A DNA stretch of 64,000 nucleotides from a bacterium (GTDB lineage Bacteria > Planctomycetota > Planctomycetia > Planctomycetales > Planctomycetaceae), in contig WGMU01000087.1 of NCBI GenBank assembly GCA_016124895.1, positions 1 to 64,000 of the forward strand, read 5' to 3'. The translations under genes and the position numbers were made by a program. The stretch's first letter is position 1. Each line of letters opens with the position of its first letter. Below the pieces are notes generated by a model, which saw only the letters and a program-made list of their open reading frames with translations, was not told the DNA's origin and searched no databases. Of the stretch, positions 8,491 to 15,924 are shown in pieces.

Positions 8491-9746
8491 TGCCTTCTGC
8501 TTCTGCCACTCTCTGTTGCCGTCTCGAAGCCGCGTTTGCGCTGGTGACTCTGCTTGCCGCGACGGCCAGCGCGCAGGTTTCCGTTGTTGCACAGCAGGTC
8601 GACGGCAGCTCTGTCAGCGGGCAACTGGTGCAGCTCACGGCGAAGCAGGCATTTCTGCGGATCAGGGACAATGTCGAACCGACCGGAGGCACAAACATCC
8701 TCCGCTTGTTGGTTTCTCCTGAGACCGTCGGCGACGCATCAGAGAAAGACTCGCGCGCAACGCCAGAGACGTCCGCGACGCCATGGCTGCTGACTTCGAC
8801 CGGCGACTGGCTGCGGGTTCGGCCGTTAATGATCGATGACGAGTCCATCGTTGCCCGCTGGAGCCACCTGGCGAATCAGCCACCGCTCACCATACCGCTG
8901 GAAGTCTGTCGCGGCGCTTTGTTTGAGCTGTCGAGCGATCCGTACCGGCAAGGCATCGAGTTCCTGTCGCTGTTCGATAACGACCGATCGAGTGACCGAC
9001 TCGTCCTGCAGAACGGAGATCGGATCACGGGCGAGTTCGCCGGGCTTGATGACGGAAAACTGCAGATTGAGACATTGCTCGGGATGACGACGGTCAGTCC
9101 CGAGAACGTCCACTCGATCGCTTTTAACCCGGAGCTGATCTCGACACCCGCGCTGCCCGTCGCGCACGTCCGCGTGTTGCTGCGTGATGGCTCGCTGCTG
9201 AGGCTCAAGACTGCGCTCTCGAACGGCGGTGTCCTGCTCGGCGAAACTCTGGCGGATGCCTCGATCTCCCTGCCGCTCGAACACATCGCCGAAGTCTGGT
9301 TCTTCGACGACAATCGCGTCCCGGTTTCTTCGCTGCCGCTGACCAACGCGGAGCTGACTCCGTACCTGTCCGTCCGCCGCGAACCGCAACTCGACCGCAA
9401 CATCCTCGGCGGCCCGCTGCGTGTTCGCGGCATCCCGGCCGCCTCGGGCATCGGAACAACAAGTGGTTTGACGATCACGTTCGCACTCGATGCTCGCTTC
9501 CAGACGCTGCTCGGTCGCGTCGCGCTGGACGACGCCGCGGGAGCGGCCGGCAGCGTGGCTTTCGAGATTGTCGCTGACGGCAGAAGACTCTGGAGCAGCG
9601 GCGTTGTCACAGTGGAGTCTGGCCCCGTGAAACTCCCGCGGCTGGATGTCTCGCAGATCTCGCAGCTCGCGTTGAAAGTCGACTTCGCAGATCGAGGCTC
9701 CGTCCGCGACATCGCCAACTGGTGCGATCTCGTCCTGCTGAAGTGA
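8490..9746 (+). CDS. Secreted protein with C-terminal NPCBM carbohydrate-binding-like domain
   Basis: A 418-residue protein with a signal peptide (residues 1-28, ending ATASAQ). The middle (about 30-270) holds repeated beta-rich segments of the form L-x-N-G-D-R-I-T-G-E-F and L-L-R-D-G-S-L-L-R, resembling Sm-like or SPOR-type small beta units. The last ~130 residues match the NPCBM/NEW2 putative carbohydrate-binding module: ALDARFQTLLGRVALDD, a G-S-V-A-F-E-I-V-A-D-G strand, L-W-S-S-G-V-V, and the ending A-N-W-C-D-L-V-L. ATG 8490 shares its A with the TGA of the upstream toroid gene, so translation is probably coupled and the two exported proteins likely work together. Catalysis is not indicated. 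Confidence 0.82.
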   Translation: MPSASATLCCRLEAAFALVTLLAATASAQVSVVAQQVDGSSVSGQLVQLTAKQAFLRIRDNVEPTGGTNILRLLVSPETVGDASEKDSRATPETSATPWLLTSTGDWLRVRPLMIDDESIVARWSHLANQPPLTIPLEVCRGALFELSSDPYRQGIEFLSLFDNDRSSDRLVLQNGDRITGEFAGLDDGKLQIETLLGMTTVSPENVHSIAFNPELISTPALPVAHVRVLLRDGSLLRLKTALSNGGVLLGETLADASISLPLEHIAEVWFFDDNRVPVSSLPLTNAELTPYLSVRREPQLDRNILGGPLRVRGIPAASGIGTTSGLTITFALDARFQTLLGRVALDDAAGAAGSVAFEIVADGRRLWSSGVVTVESGPVKLPRLDVSQISQLALKVDFADRGSVRDIANWCDLVLLK

Positions 9747-10160
9747 CGAGAACGTTGCTCGGTCAAAGTCGCCATCTCGTTCCGCGAAATGAGCCGTCAT
9801 CAGGAATGGCGAAACGTTTTCCTGAGACCAATCCCTGCGGGTATCCGACGACGAACGGTGCTTTCGTTTGCTGCGCTGTGTTCTTCTGAGTGGGCAGGTC
9901 GCATTGGTTGCGCTCGGCTCATCTTGTCCGCGAGATGGTTACTTTGAAACGGCGCTGGTGTGCCACCGGCGCTGCCAGTGCAAATCCTGCGGGGTAGTCG
10001 AAATCGGTCAGCACGGGCAGAGCCAGTGGCGCACTTTTCACGTCGGTCCTCATCGAGCGGCTTCGCAGTCAGTTCACAGACGGCCCTGCCAGACAGTAAC
10101 GTCTCCCGCGCCGTACCGACGGCGGATCACGCATCGCTACTTGCACAGGGAGTTGAGACC
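9747..10160. other. Intergenic region without a supported gene
   Basis: These 414 bases carry several open frames, but none has a ribosome-binding site or a recognisable product. AGGGAG at 10147-10152 is the ribosome-binding site of the oxidoreductase that starts at 10161. No strong hairpin was found. Confidence 0.5.
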
Positions 10161-11444
10161 ATGTCCGGCGGACTCGATCGACGTCAGTTTCTCAAGGGAG
10201 CCGCGGCAGCGACCACGGCCGGGTATCTGGTCACGCGCGGTCGGGCGATCGCTCAGAACGAAGCGAACAGCCGGGTGGTTGTCGGCGTCATGGGCCTCAG
10301 CCGCGGCAAGTCGCTGGCGGATCGGTTCGGCAAGGAGTCCGGTATCGAGGTTCGCTATCTCTGCGATGTCGACAAGGACCGCCTCGCCGCCGGAACGGAC
10401 TTCATTACAAAGAGCACCGAGCAGAAGCCGAAACCGGTCGACGACTTCCGCCGCATTCTGGACGATTCGGAAATCGATGCGTTGATCTGCGCGGCCCCGA
10501 ATCACTGGCACGCTCCGGCAACGATTCTTGCGTGCTCGGCCGGCAAGCACTGCTACGTCGAGAAGCCCTGCAGTCACAACCCGGCCGAAGGCGAGCTGAT
10601 GGTCGAGGCGGCTCGCAAATACAAACGCTGCGTTCAGATGGGCACCCAGCGGCGCAGTTCCGAGCCGATCACCGAAGGCATGCAGCGGATGTGGGACGGC
10701 GTCATCGGTCGCGTTTATCACGCGAACTCCTGGTACGGCAACGCCCGTGGCTCGATCGGTCGTGGCAAGCCGGCACCGGTGCCCGAGACGCTGAACTATG
10801 ATCTCTGGCAGGGCCCGGCGCCGCGAGTGCCCTACTACGACAACCGGATTCACTACAACTGGCACTGGTTCTGGCACTGGGGCAACGGCGAACTCGGCAA
10901 CAACGGAGTCCACTCGCTCGACCTCTGCCGCTGGGGTCTGCAGGTGGATTTCCCGATCCGGGTTACTTCAGCCGGCGGCCGTTACCGCTTCGACGACGAC
11001 CAGCAGACGCCGGACACGCACAACGTCGCGTACGAGTTTGAAGGGAAGAAATCAATCTCGTGGGACGGCATGAGCTGCAACCGCCACCGCAACGCCTTCG
11101 TCACGTTTTACGGTGAGACCGGCGCTCTGGTCATCGAAGGCGGCGGCAACGTGGCGATCTATAACGACGTCGACAAGCTCGTTGATGAGATCAAAGGCAA
11201 CCAGGGCGACGTTGAGCACATCGACAATTTCGTAACCTGCATCCGCAACGACACGCCGATGAAGCTGAACCAGGAAATCGAATCCGGTCACCGCAGCACG
11301 CTGCTCTGCCACCTGGGCAACATCGCCCACCGCACCGGCCGCTCGCTGACCTGCAGCAGCAAAGACGGCCACATCCTCGGCGACGAGAAAGCAATGGCCC
11401 TCTGGAAGCGCGAGTACGAACCCGGCTGGGAACCGAAGATCTGA
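10161..11444 (+). CDS. Gfo/Idh/MocA family oxidoreductase, Tat-exported
   Basis: A 427-residue protein starting MSGGLDRRQFLKGAAAAT, a twin-arginine signal, with the AGGGAG ribosome-binding site eight bases upstream; the longer open frame back to 9960 is rejected. Residues about 35-150 are the NAD(P)-binding Rossmann domain (V-V-G-V-M-G-L-S-R-G, C-D-V-D), followed by C-A-A-P-N-H-W-H-A and the family's catalytic-site motif E-K-P-C-S-H-N. The C-terminal alpha/beta domain includes the W-H-W-F-W-H-W-G-N-G-E stretch with N-N-G-V-H-S-L-D, typical of planctomycete exported members. It probably oxidises a sugar or cyclitol in the periplasm with a bound cofactor. The substrate is unknown. Confidence 0.92.
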   Translation: MSGGLDRRQFLKGAAAATTAGYLVTRGRAIAQNEANSRVVVGVMGLSRGKSLADRFGKESGIEVRYLCDVDKDRLAAGTDFITKSTEQKPKPVDDFRRILDDSEIDALICAAPNHWHAPATILACSAGKHCYVEKPCSHNPAEGELMVEAARKYKRCVQMGTQRRSSEPITEGMQRMWDGVIGRVYHANSWYGNARGSIGRGKPAPVPETLNYDLWQGPAPRVPYYDNRIHYNWHWFWHWGNGELGNNGVHSLDLCRWGLQVDFPIRVTSAGGRYRFDDDQQTPDTHNVAYEFEGKKSISWDGMSCNRHRNAFVTFYGETGALVIEGGGNVAIYNDVDKLVDEIKGNQGDVEHIDNFVTCIRNDTPMKLNQEIESGHRSTLLCHLGNIAHRTGRSLTCSSKDGHILGDEKAMALWKREYEPGWEPKI

Positions 11445-11484
11445 TCGGCCGCACGCTTTGGAAATCCGAGCCAGCAGGAAACGC

Positions 11485-11513
11485 AGACGACCTCATCGTC
11501 TCGTTTTCTTTTT
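11485..11513 (+). terminator. Weak intrinsic terminator after the oxidoreductase
   Basis: A 6-bp stem, AGACGA (11485-11490) with TCGTCT (11496-11501), is followed by CGTTTTCTTTTT. The stem is short, but the T-rich run and position 40 bases after the stop support termination. Confidence 0.45.
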
Positions 11514-11531
11514 GCGCGGCAGCAGCCGCAG

Positions 11532-11585
11532 GGCCGGTTCCCACCGGCCAGCATCATGCTGACAATCGGCCGGTGAAAACCGGCC
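11532..11585. repeat. GC-rich inverted repeat (18-bp arms)
   Basis: GGCCGGTT-CC-CACCGGCC (11532-11549) and GGCCGGTG-AA-AACCGGCC (11568-11585) pair with two central mismatches. The 18-base spacer itself contains the palindrome CAGCAT-C-ATGCTG, and each arm is nearly self-complementary, so a cruciform or clover-like structure is possible. It lies between the oxidoreductase terminator and a decayed small gene. Confidence 0.6.
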
Positions 11586-11602
11586 CAACTCGGGCTGATC
11601 CC

Positions 11603-11864
11603 GACTCCAACCTGTCACCAGGAGAAGCCGCATGACACCTCTGCACCACTTCGGCGACCTCCTCCGCGACGCCCTGTCAGCCATCCCGCTGTGGTCCGTC
11701 CGAGCCCTCTTCGTCGGCAGCCTGCTCGCCGTCCTGATCTGGCTCCTCCGCCTGCCCCGCTCCGCCACAACACCCCGCGACGGTCGGGTCCGCTGGGACG
11801 AGAACCTCAAAACCACCGCTTCATCGCCCTGCTGATCCAGATCGCCATCTACTCGCTGCTGTGA
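11603..11864 (+). pseudogene. Decayed copy of SSS-transporter tail plus small membrane protein
   Basis: From ATG 11632 the frame reads MTPLHHFGDLLRDALSAIPL and closely parallels the intact 77-residue membrane protein at 32630-32863. The copy loses one base near 11822 (TCATC where the intact gene has TCAATC), ending early at TGA 11833-11835. Restoring one A gives S-I-A-L-L-I-Q-I-A-I-Y-S-L-L and a stop at 11862-11864, exactly as in the paralog. The bases before the ATG also match the end of the symporter gene next to the paralog: read in the right frame they give N-L-S-P-G-E-A-A-stop, compared with T-L-P-A-G-E-A-A-stop at the symporter end. So this looks like the remains of a symporter/small-protein pair whose large gene has been lost. 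It may still make a 67-residue truncated peptide. Confidence 0.7.
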
Positions 11865-12179
11865 GAGACTTCCGGTCGATGGCCCCGTCATGCGCCACCG
11901 CAGAACTCAGCGGCTTCGTTCCGGAATACTCAACTGTCAGCTCATTGGCCACATTCGCTCAGTCGCATTCCGGCCCCCGATCTCGCGACTCTACAACGGA
12001 GTAGCCCGCTGGCATGATACATACACATATCTGACTCATTCCCTTTCAACACACCTCTGGCTCTCATTCAGCCCTTGCTGAACACGTAATCCCAGATACG
12101 ATCCCACCGATTCCGACATTATCCCCCGGTTTAATCCGAGATACTGAGTACCTTCGGCGGCAAAGCAGAGGAGCACACC
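11865..12179. other. Intergenic region with repeat copy A
   Basis: No gene is supported. The 3' two-thirds hold copy A of a direct repeat (see the repeat entries). The DUF1579 ribosome-binding site, AGAGGAG, is at its end, six bases before ATG 12180. Base composition falls towards AT compared with the left flank. Confidence 0.5.
12055..12152 (+). repeat. Direct repeat copy A with TTCAGC/GCTGAA hairpin
   Basis: The segment aligns with 13007-13080. Shared blocks include CTCTGGCTC, ATTCAGC, TTGCTGAACACGT, GATCCCACCGA and ATCCGAGATACTGA. Copy A has an extra ~27 bases before the last block. Both copies hold the hairpin TTCAGC-4-GCTGAA (12067-12082 here); the stem is conserved while the loop differs (CCTT versus TTTT), which suggests the structure matters. 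It ends about 25 bases before ATG 12180. Confidence 0.7.
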
Positions 12180-12707
12180 ATGTGCCTTACCCAATCGTTT
12201 CTTTTCGTCGCTATTTTTTTCATCTCGCTCAAAGTTGCTCCCGCCCAGTCGCCGGAGAAGCCTGCTGAGTTAGAGGTGCTTGACAGGCTCGTCGGCAATT
12301 GGCGATACGAGTGGGAGTCCAAACCAACTGAGTCCGAACCCCTCGGAAGCAAGGGCAGTGGGACAAGCACCAATGAATGGGCTTTGAACGGATGGTTTCA
12401 ACAACACAAGGGCAAAGGTGAAAACAACACCCACGAAATACTTGAGGTCTGGACCTACGATCCATCAATAAAGAAGTACCGAGCTTGGGGGTTTATGGCA
12501 CCTGGTGCAGTTCACTATGAAGCAGATGGCACTTGGGATGCAAAAACAAAAACGCTTGCTTACGAGGGTAAAGGCCCAGGAGACGTTTCCACCGTATCAA
12601 CCATGCGTTTTATCGACGAGGACAATCGGATTGGGACTCGTGTGGCAAAGAACCCTGCAGGGAAAATCGTCCAAGACACCATCTTCAAGCTGACCCGGCT
12701 GAAGTAG
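12180..12707 (+). CDS. DUF1579 family secreted protein
   Basis: A 175-residue protein with a signal peptide (MCLTQSFLFVAIFFISLKVA, cleavage near PAQS). The mature part matches the DUF1579 family: L-D-R-L-V-G-N-W-R-Y-E-W near the start, W-A-L-N-G-W-F-Q-Q-H in the middle, and repeated W-T-Y-D-P-x-x-K-K-Y-R / D-G-T-W-D-A-K-T-K-T-L units. The fold is a lipocalin-like beta-barrel; no enzymatic role is established. The start is supported by AGAGGAG six bases upstream. Codon choice is AT-richer than in the flanking genes, and the gene lies between two copies of a direct repeat, both consistent with recent acquisition. Confidence 0.8.
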   Translation: MCLTQSFLFVAIFFISLKVAPAQSPEKPAELEVLDRLVGNWRYEWESKPTESEPLGSKGSGTSTNEWALNGWFQQHKGKGENNTHEILEVWTYDPSIKKYRAWGFMAPGAVHYEADGTWDAKTKTLAYEGKGPGDVSTVSTMRFIDEDNRIGTRVAKNPAGKIVQDTIFKLTRLK

Positions 12708-12812
12708 TCGGTCGATCTCCAGACGCACCGCCAAACAAGACGGCCAGCCCGATTGGCGGATCGGATGAATTCTGAAATCAAAGGTTCTTGGCCGCCGCCG
12801 GGTTACCTTGGT

Positions 12813-12841
12813 CATTCGCCGTCTCGATAGCCGCTACCCAG
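12813..12841 (+). repeat. 29-base perfect direct repeat, first copy
   Basis: The unit begins CATTCGCCGTCTCGATAG and ends CCGCTACCCAG. It is identical at 12813-12841 and 13078-13106, 265 bases apart. The second copy is the tail of direct repeat B, so this first copy is probably a truncated third element. Confidence 0.85.
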
Positions 12842-13006
12842 CACTCGTAGGGTAGCTCGGACAGAATTGGCCGAGTGCCGCAGGCACAGGAAGCCAGACC
12901 ATCAGGGTTCAACTCCGGAATCCGGTCGACACTGATCGGGAGACAAAAGGTGCTGCTTCCTGCCGATTCGCAACCCGATCACGAGTGGCCGGGCCGCCCA
13001 GCGTCT

Positions 13007-13106
13007 CTGGCTCACATTCAGCTTTTGCTGAACACGTCATCCGGGATAAGATCCCACCGAATCCGAGATACTGAATACATTCGCCGTCTCGATAGCCGCT
13101 ACCCAG
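13007..13106 (+). repeat. Direct repeat copy B with hairpin and 29-base tail
   Basis: This is the counterpart of copy A. The hairpin TTCAGC-TTTT-GCTGAA is at 13017-13032, the GATCCCACCGA and ATCCGAGATACTGA blocks follow, and the 29-base unit closes the element. It ends 19 bases before the preferred ATG 13126, so it occupies the leader or promoter position of that gene just as copy A does for DUF1579. Confidence 0.7.
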
Positions 13107-13125
13107 TCGATAGGAGATGGCACCG

Positions 13126-13515
13126 ATGGAACGCGCTGTCCAGATTTACGCGATCATCAACCTCACCGTCATCGGCATTTCCCATGTGGTGAGGCCGCGT
13201 GTCTGGGTAGACTTCTTCATCTTTCTTCGGGAACGCGGCGAGGCGGGCGTGTTTGTCGTCGCCCTATTGAATCTGATCTTCGGTTCCATAATCGTCGCGT
13301 TCCACCACATTTGGTCGGGCATCCCGGTTGTGCTCACGGTGTTGGGCTGGGCGAATCTGGCCAAGGCTCTGATGTATTTCGTGTACCCCGCGTTCGCTCT
13401 GCGCAGACTCCAGTTCCTCTCCCAGGAGCGGTCCAACTTAATCGTCGGCGGTGGCATTCTCTTCCTGCTGCTGGCTGCGGTCCTTGGCTTTTACGTCTGG
13501 AGCACAGCAGGGTAG
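13126..13515 (+). CDS. Small four-helix integral membrane protein, unknown function
   Basis: A 129-residue hydrophobic protein with four likely membrane segments, about residues 5-22, 38-58, 64-82 and 103-124. I do not recognise the family. I prefer ATG 13126 (MERAVQIYAI) over ATG 13117 because AGGAG (13112-13116) abuts 13117 directly but lies nine bases from 13126. It is followed by two GNAT genes on the same strand; a 107-base gap leaves co-transcription open. Confidence 0.68.
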   Translation: MERAVQIYAIINLTVIGISHVVRPRVWVDFFIFLRERGEAGVFVVALLNLIFGSIIVAFHHIWSGIPVVLTVLGWANLAKALMYFVYPAFALRRLQFLSQERSNLIVGGGILFLLLAAVLGFYVWSTAG

Positions 13516-13622
13516 CCCATCTCTCGTCAACCGGGGTCGTGGAGCGACAAGCATGGTAACCTCTTTCCGCTAAGCTACTCGGCGAGCAGCCTGAGCCACC
13601 CAGTGTGCTTTGAGGGAATTGA

Positions 13623-14135
13623 ATGGGCGGTACCCTGGAAGTTTCGATCGCCGATCCTCGCTGTGCGGAAGCTGTCGAGCTGGTACAGGCTTTGTCAGCG
13701 GAATTGGCGCAGCGGTATGACTTTCAGGACGATGGCTCGGGCAACTTCAAGGCCGAAGACACTCTGGTTCCACGCAGTGGATTTGTGCTCGGTCGAGTCG
13801 CCGGCCGAGCCGTCGCCTGCGGCGCGTTCCGCCCACTGGAAGACGATATCTGCGAGGTAAAGCGGATGTTCGTCGCCTCTGACTTTCGGGGCCGCGGCTA
13901 TTCCAGAATCATCCTGGCCGAACTGGAACGGCTGGCTGCAGAGATGGGCTACGCCGTCGCCCGTCTGGAAACCGCCAATCGTCAGCCCGAAGCGATCGGG
14001 CTCTACGAACGGGCCGGCTACCGGCGCATCCAGAAATTCGGAATCTATGCCGACAGCGAACGCAGCGTTTGTTTCGAGAAACGGCTTGAGCGCGATCATT
14101 GTTCCGAACCAGACGTCACCGGCGAGCTGTCGTGA
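13623..14135 (+). CDS. GNAT family N-acetyltransferase
   Basis: A 170-residue protein with the GNAT fold. The acetyl-CoA-binding motif A is clear: V-K-R-M-F-V-A-S-D-F-R-G-R-G-Y-S-R-I-I-L, where R-G-R-G-Y corresponds to the Q/R-x-x-G-x-G/A loop. The later motif B is seen as E-A-I-G-L-Y-E-R-A-G-Y. It transfers acetyl from acetyl-CoA to an amine; the substrate is unknown. A GAGGG shortly before ATG 13623 supports the start. The next gene is also a GNAT, starting 44 bases after the stop. Confidence 0.88.
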   Translation: MGGTLEVSIADPRCAEAVELVQALSAELAQRYDFQDDGSGNFKAEDTLVPRSGFVLGRVAGRAVACGAFRPLEDDICEVKRMFVASDFRGRGYSRIILAELERLAAEMGYAVARLETANRQPEAIGLYERAGYRRIQKFGIYADSERSVCFEKRLERDHCSEPDVTGELS

Positions 14136-14179
14136 ATGCAAAACCTGCCTCACTTCCAGGAGACGACAGAAGGCTGACC

Positions 14180-14665
14180 ATGCAGATTGCCGTGATTGAA
14201 GCCGACCTTGGAAACAATGAGCACACCACTGGAATCATCGACGTGCTTGATTCCTACGCGTCCGATCCCGTGGGGGGTGGCCAGCCGCTCTCGCCTGACG
14301 TCCGGGCACGAGTCATCCCCTTGATTCGCGATCATCCCGCGGCATTCGTGCTCCTCGCCCTGGTTGACGATCGCGTCGTGGGGCTGGTGCTGTGCTTTCT
14401 CAATCTCTCGACCTTTCGAGCACGCGCCGAGCTGCACATAGAGGATCTCGCGGTCCTGCCTGAATTCCGCGGCCAGCGCGTGGGCCGCGCTCTCCTTGAA
14501 GCTGCCGAGACAAAAGGGCGAACGTTGGATTGCTGCCGCATGGCACTCAACGTTCAGGACGACAACCTGCGTGCTCTGGGCCTTTACCGATCCTTCGGCT
14601 TCGTGGATCTGGTGTATGGCGACTCACAGCCCACCCGACACCTCGTCAAGCTTTTCGACGTGTGA
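14180..14665 (+). CDS. GNAT family N-acetyltransferase (second)
   Basis: A 161-residue GNAT from ATG 14180 (MQIAVIEADL). Motif A is I-E-D-L-A-V-L-P-E-F-R-G-Q-R-V-G-R-A-L-L, with the R-G-Q-R-V-G acetyl-CoA loop, and motif B is N-L-R-A-L-G-L-Y-R-S-F-G-F. It differs clearly from the preceding GNAT, so the two are not a recent duplication. The ORF remains open upstream to 14099 inside the previous gene's end; ATG 14180 with AGAAGG upstream is the sensible start. Confidence 0.88.
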   Translation: MQIAVIEADLGNNEHTTGIIDVLDSYASDPVGGGQPLSPDVRARVIPLIRDHPAAFVLLALVDDRVVGLVLCFLNLSTFRARAELHIEDLAVLPEFRGQRVGRALLEAAETKGRTLDCCRMALNVQDDNLRALGLYRSFGFVDLVYGDSQPTRHLVKLFDV

Positions 14666-14712
14666 CAGGTGCATGCCAGCGCAGATTCAGTGGCCCGCTA
14701 CAGACGCATTCG

Positions 14713-15732
14713 TTACTCGGATGCCGGACCGCGCCAGGTCGCCATGTTGATCGCGAAGTACTTGTTGACGAACGGCGGCTGCTTGCGGCTCGCGTACCAG
14801 ATGCGGAACGAGCCATCCGCGTTGCGAATGACCGACTGGCTCGTCGTGTAGTGCGACTCCCACGGACGATCCGGATCGGGACGCAGCACCGGGTTGTGGG
14901 GATTCCGAATCCAGCGTTTGCCGTCGACGCTGACAGCCAGCCCGATCGCCGTCGTGTTCGGTCGCTCGGACCAGTAGCTGCCGTACCACATCAGATAAAC
15001 CCCGTCGGCCTTCAGCACCGCCGGATAGAACAGCCGCGATCGCTCCCAGTCGGCTTCGGGCTTCAGCAGCGGTTCCGGATGCACGCGCCACTGCCGACCG
15101 TCGGAACTGACCGCCAGCTTCATCACCCACGGCGAACTCGACACGTCGGTGTACCACATCCGGTACTCGTCGCCTTCCTTCAGAATCGTCGGAGCGTACA
15201 CGCCATCGAGCAGCGGCTTTGACGGAGCAGCCCAGGTCACTCCGTCGAGGCTGTTCGTTTCGTACAGAGCATGATGCCCGGTTCCGTCCGAGAAATGCGT
15301 CGAGCTGAACCACATTCTCAGTCGACCGCCTTCCCGCAGCACTGCGCCGTCAGGACTTCGCAGCAGCGTCGCTGTCAGAATCGAGTGTCGGCCGTCACCA
15401 AAGCGGAAGACGGGACTCTCCGGGTACTTCGTGAACGTCCGGCCGTCCTTGCTGGTCGCCAGTCCAAGATCGAAGACGCGTTCAGCCACCGAGCCTGTCG
15501 AGCCGCTGTACCACAGGAAGTAGCGATCATCGAGCCACGCGACGCACGGAGCGAAAATGTGCGTATCGTCAAACTCGCCGGACTGTCCGAGTTCGACAAT
15601 CGGCCCGTCGGTGTCGCGAACCCAATGCTGCGGCTGCATCCAGCGTTGCAGCTCCGACGGAACGTCCGCTGCAAAGACGGCCAGCATCTGCAGGCACAGG
15701 GTGGAAATGACGACAACCGCCGAGAGTCTCAT
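14713..15732 (-). CDS. Secreted five-bladed beta-propeller protein (GH43/GH32-like superfamily)
   Basis: About 339 residues with a signal peptide (MRLSAVVVISTLCLQMLAVF, cleavage near AADVP). Repeats of the form S-x-D-G-x-x-W (SLDGVTW, SSDGRQWR, SVDGKRW), each with a nearby W-Y-S/T/G after a hydrophobic strand (FLWYSG, RMWYTD, LMWYGS, RIWYAS), are typical of five-bladed propellers in the GH43/GH32/GH130 superfamily. A conserved acidic pair (F-D-D-T-H near residue 55, and later E or D on propeller strands) could be catalytic, but assignment is uncertain. It probably binds or cleaves glycans outside the cytoplasm. ATG 15732 with GAGGTG upstream is preferred to a GTG three codons earlier. Confidence 0.75.
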   Translation of the reverse strand: MRLSAVVVISTLCLQMLAVFAADVPSELQRWMQPQHWVRDTDGPIVELGQSGEFDDTHIFAPCVAWLDDRYFLWYSGSTGSVAERVFDLGLATSKDGRTFTKYPESPVFRFGDGRHSILTATLLRSPDGAVLREGGRLRMWFSSTHFSDGTGHHALYETNSLDGVTWAAPSKPLLDGVYAPTILKEGDEYRMWYTDVSSSPWVMKLAVSSDGRQWRVHPEPLLKPEADWERSRLFYPAVLKADGVYLMWYGSYWSERPNTTAIGLAVSVDGKRWIRNPHNPVLRPDPDRPWESHYTTSQSVIRNADGSFRIWYASRKQPPFVNKYFAINMATWRGPASE

Positions 15733-15789
15733 CACCCACACCTCATTGTTGTGGACCTGTTTGATGAATCCGGAAACCGACTACGGAAC

Positions 15790-15920
15790 GTGTCGGAAAC
15801 AAGTTCCCGTAATCAGCCAGCACGCGCCAGCGTCCGGCTTCTTTGAGTGGTGCCAGAACCGGACGCTGGCGCGTGCCGGCTGATGCTGCTTGATCAGAAT
15901 CAGGCGGTTGTTCCCGACAC
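15790..15920. repeat. Composite long inverted repeat (26-bp inner, 13-bp outer arms)
   Basis: Inner arms are 15812-15837 and 15859-15884, 26 bases each with one mismatch, separated by 21 bases. Outer arms are GTGTCGGAAACAA (15790-15802) and TTGTTCCCGACAC (15908-15920), with one mismatch. It fills the space between the stop of the PPC gene and the start of the propeller gene, both on the minus strand, so it may end the PPC transcript. Its core AGCCAGCACGCGC recurs inverted at 32218-32230, pointing to a REP-like family. Confidence 0.85.
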
Positions 15921-15924
15921 ATTC

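Larger units (their letters stand above)
12708..13125. other. Intergenic region with repeat copies
   Basis: No gene is supported across about 418 bases. It holds a 29-base unit at 12813-12841 that recurs exactly at 13078-13106, plus copy B of the hairpin-bearing repeat. The AGGAG at 13112-13116 is the ribosome-binding site for the next gene. Confidence 0.55.

Noticed and set aside
9868-10485. Open frame overlapping the start of the Gfo/Idh/MocA gene
   Set aside because: It overlaps a gene with clear Tat signal and ribosome-binding site, and its product is Arg/Ser-rich without motifs.
12055-13106. Integron attC sites around the DUF1579 gene
   Set aside because: The repeats lack the attC core (RYYYAAC/GTTRRRY) and the expected imperfect palindrome between two cores.
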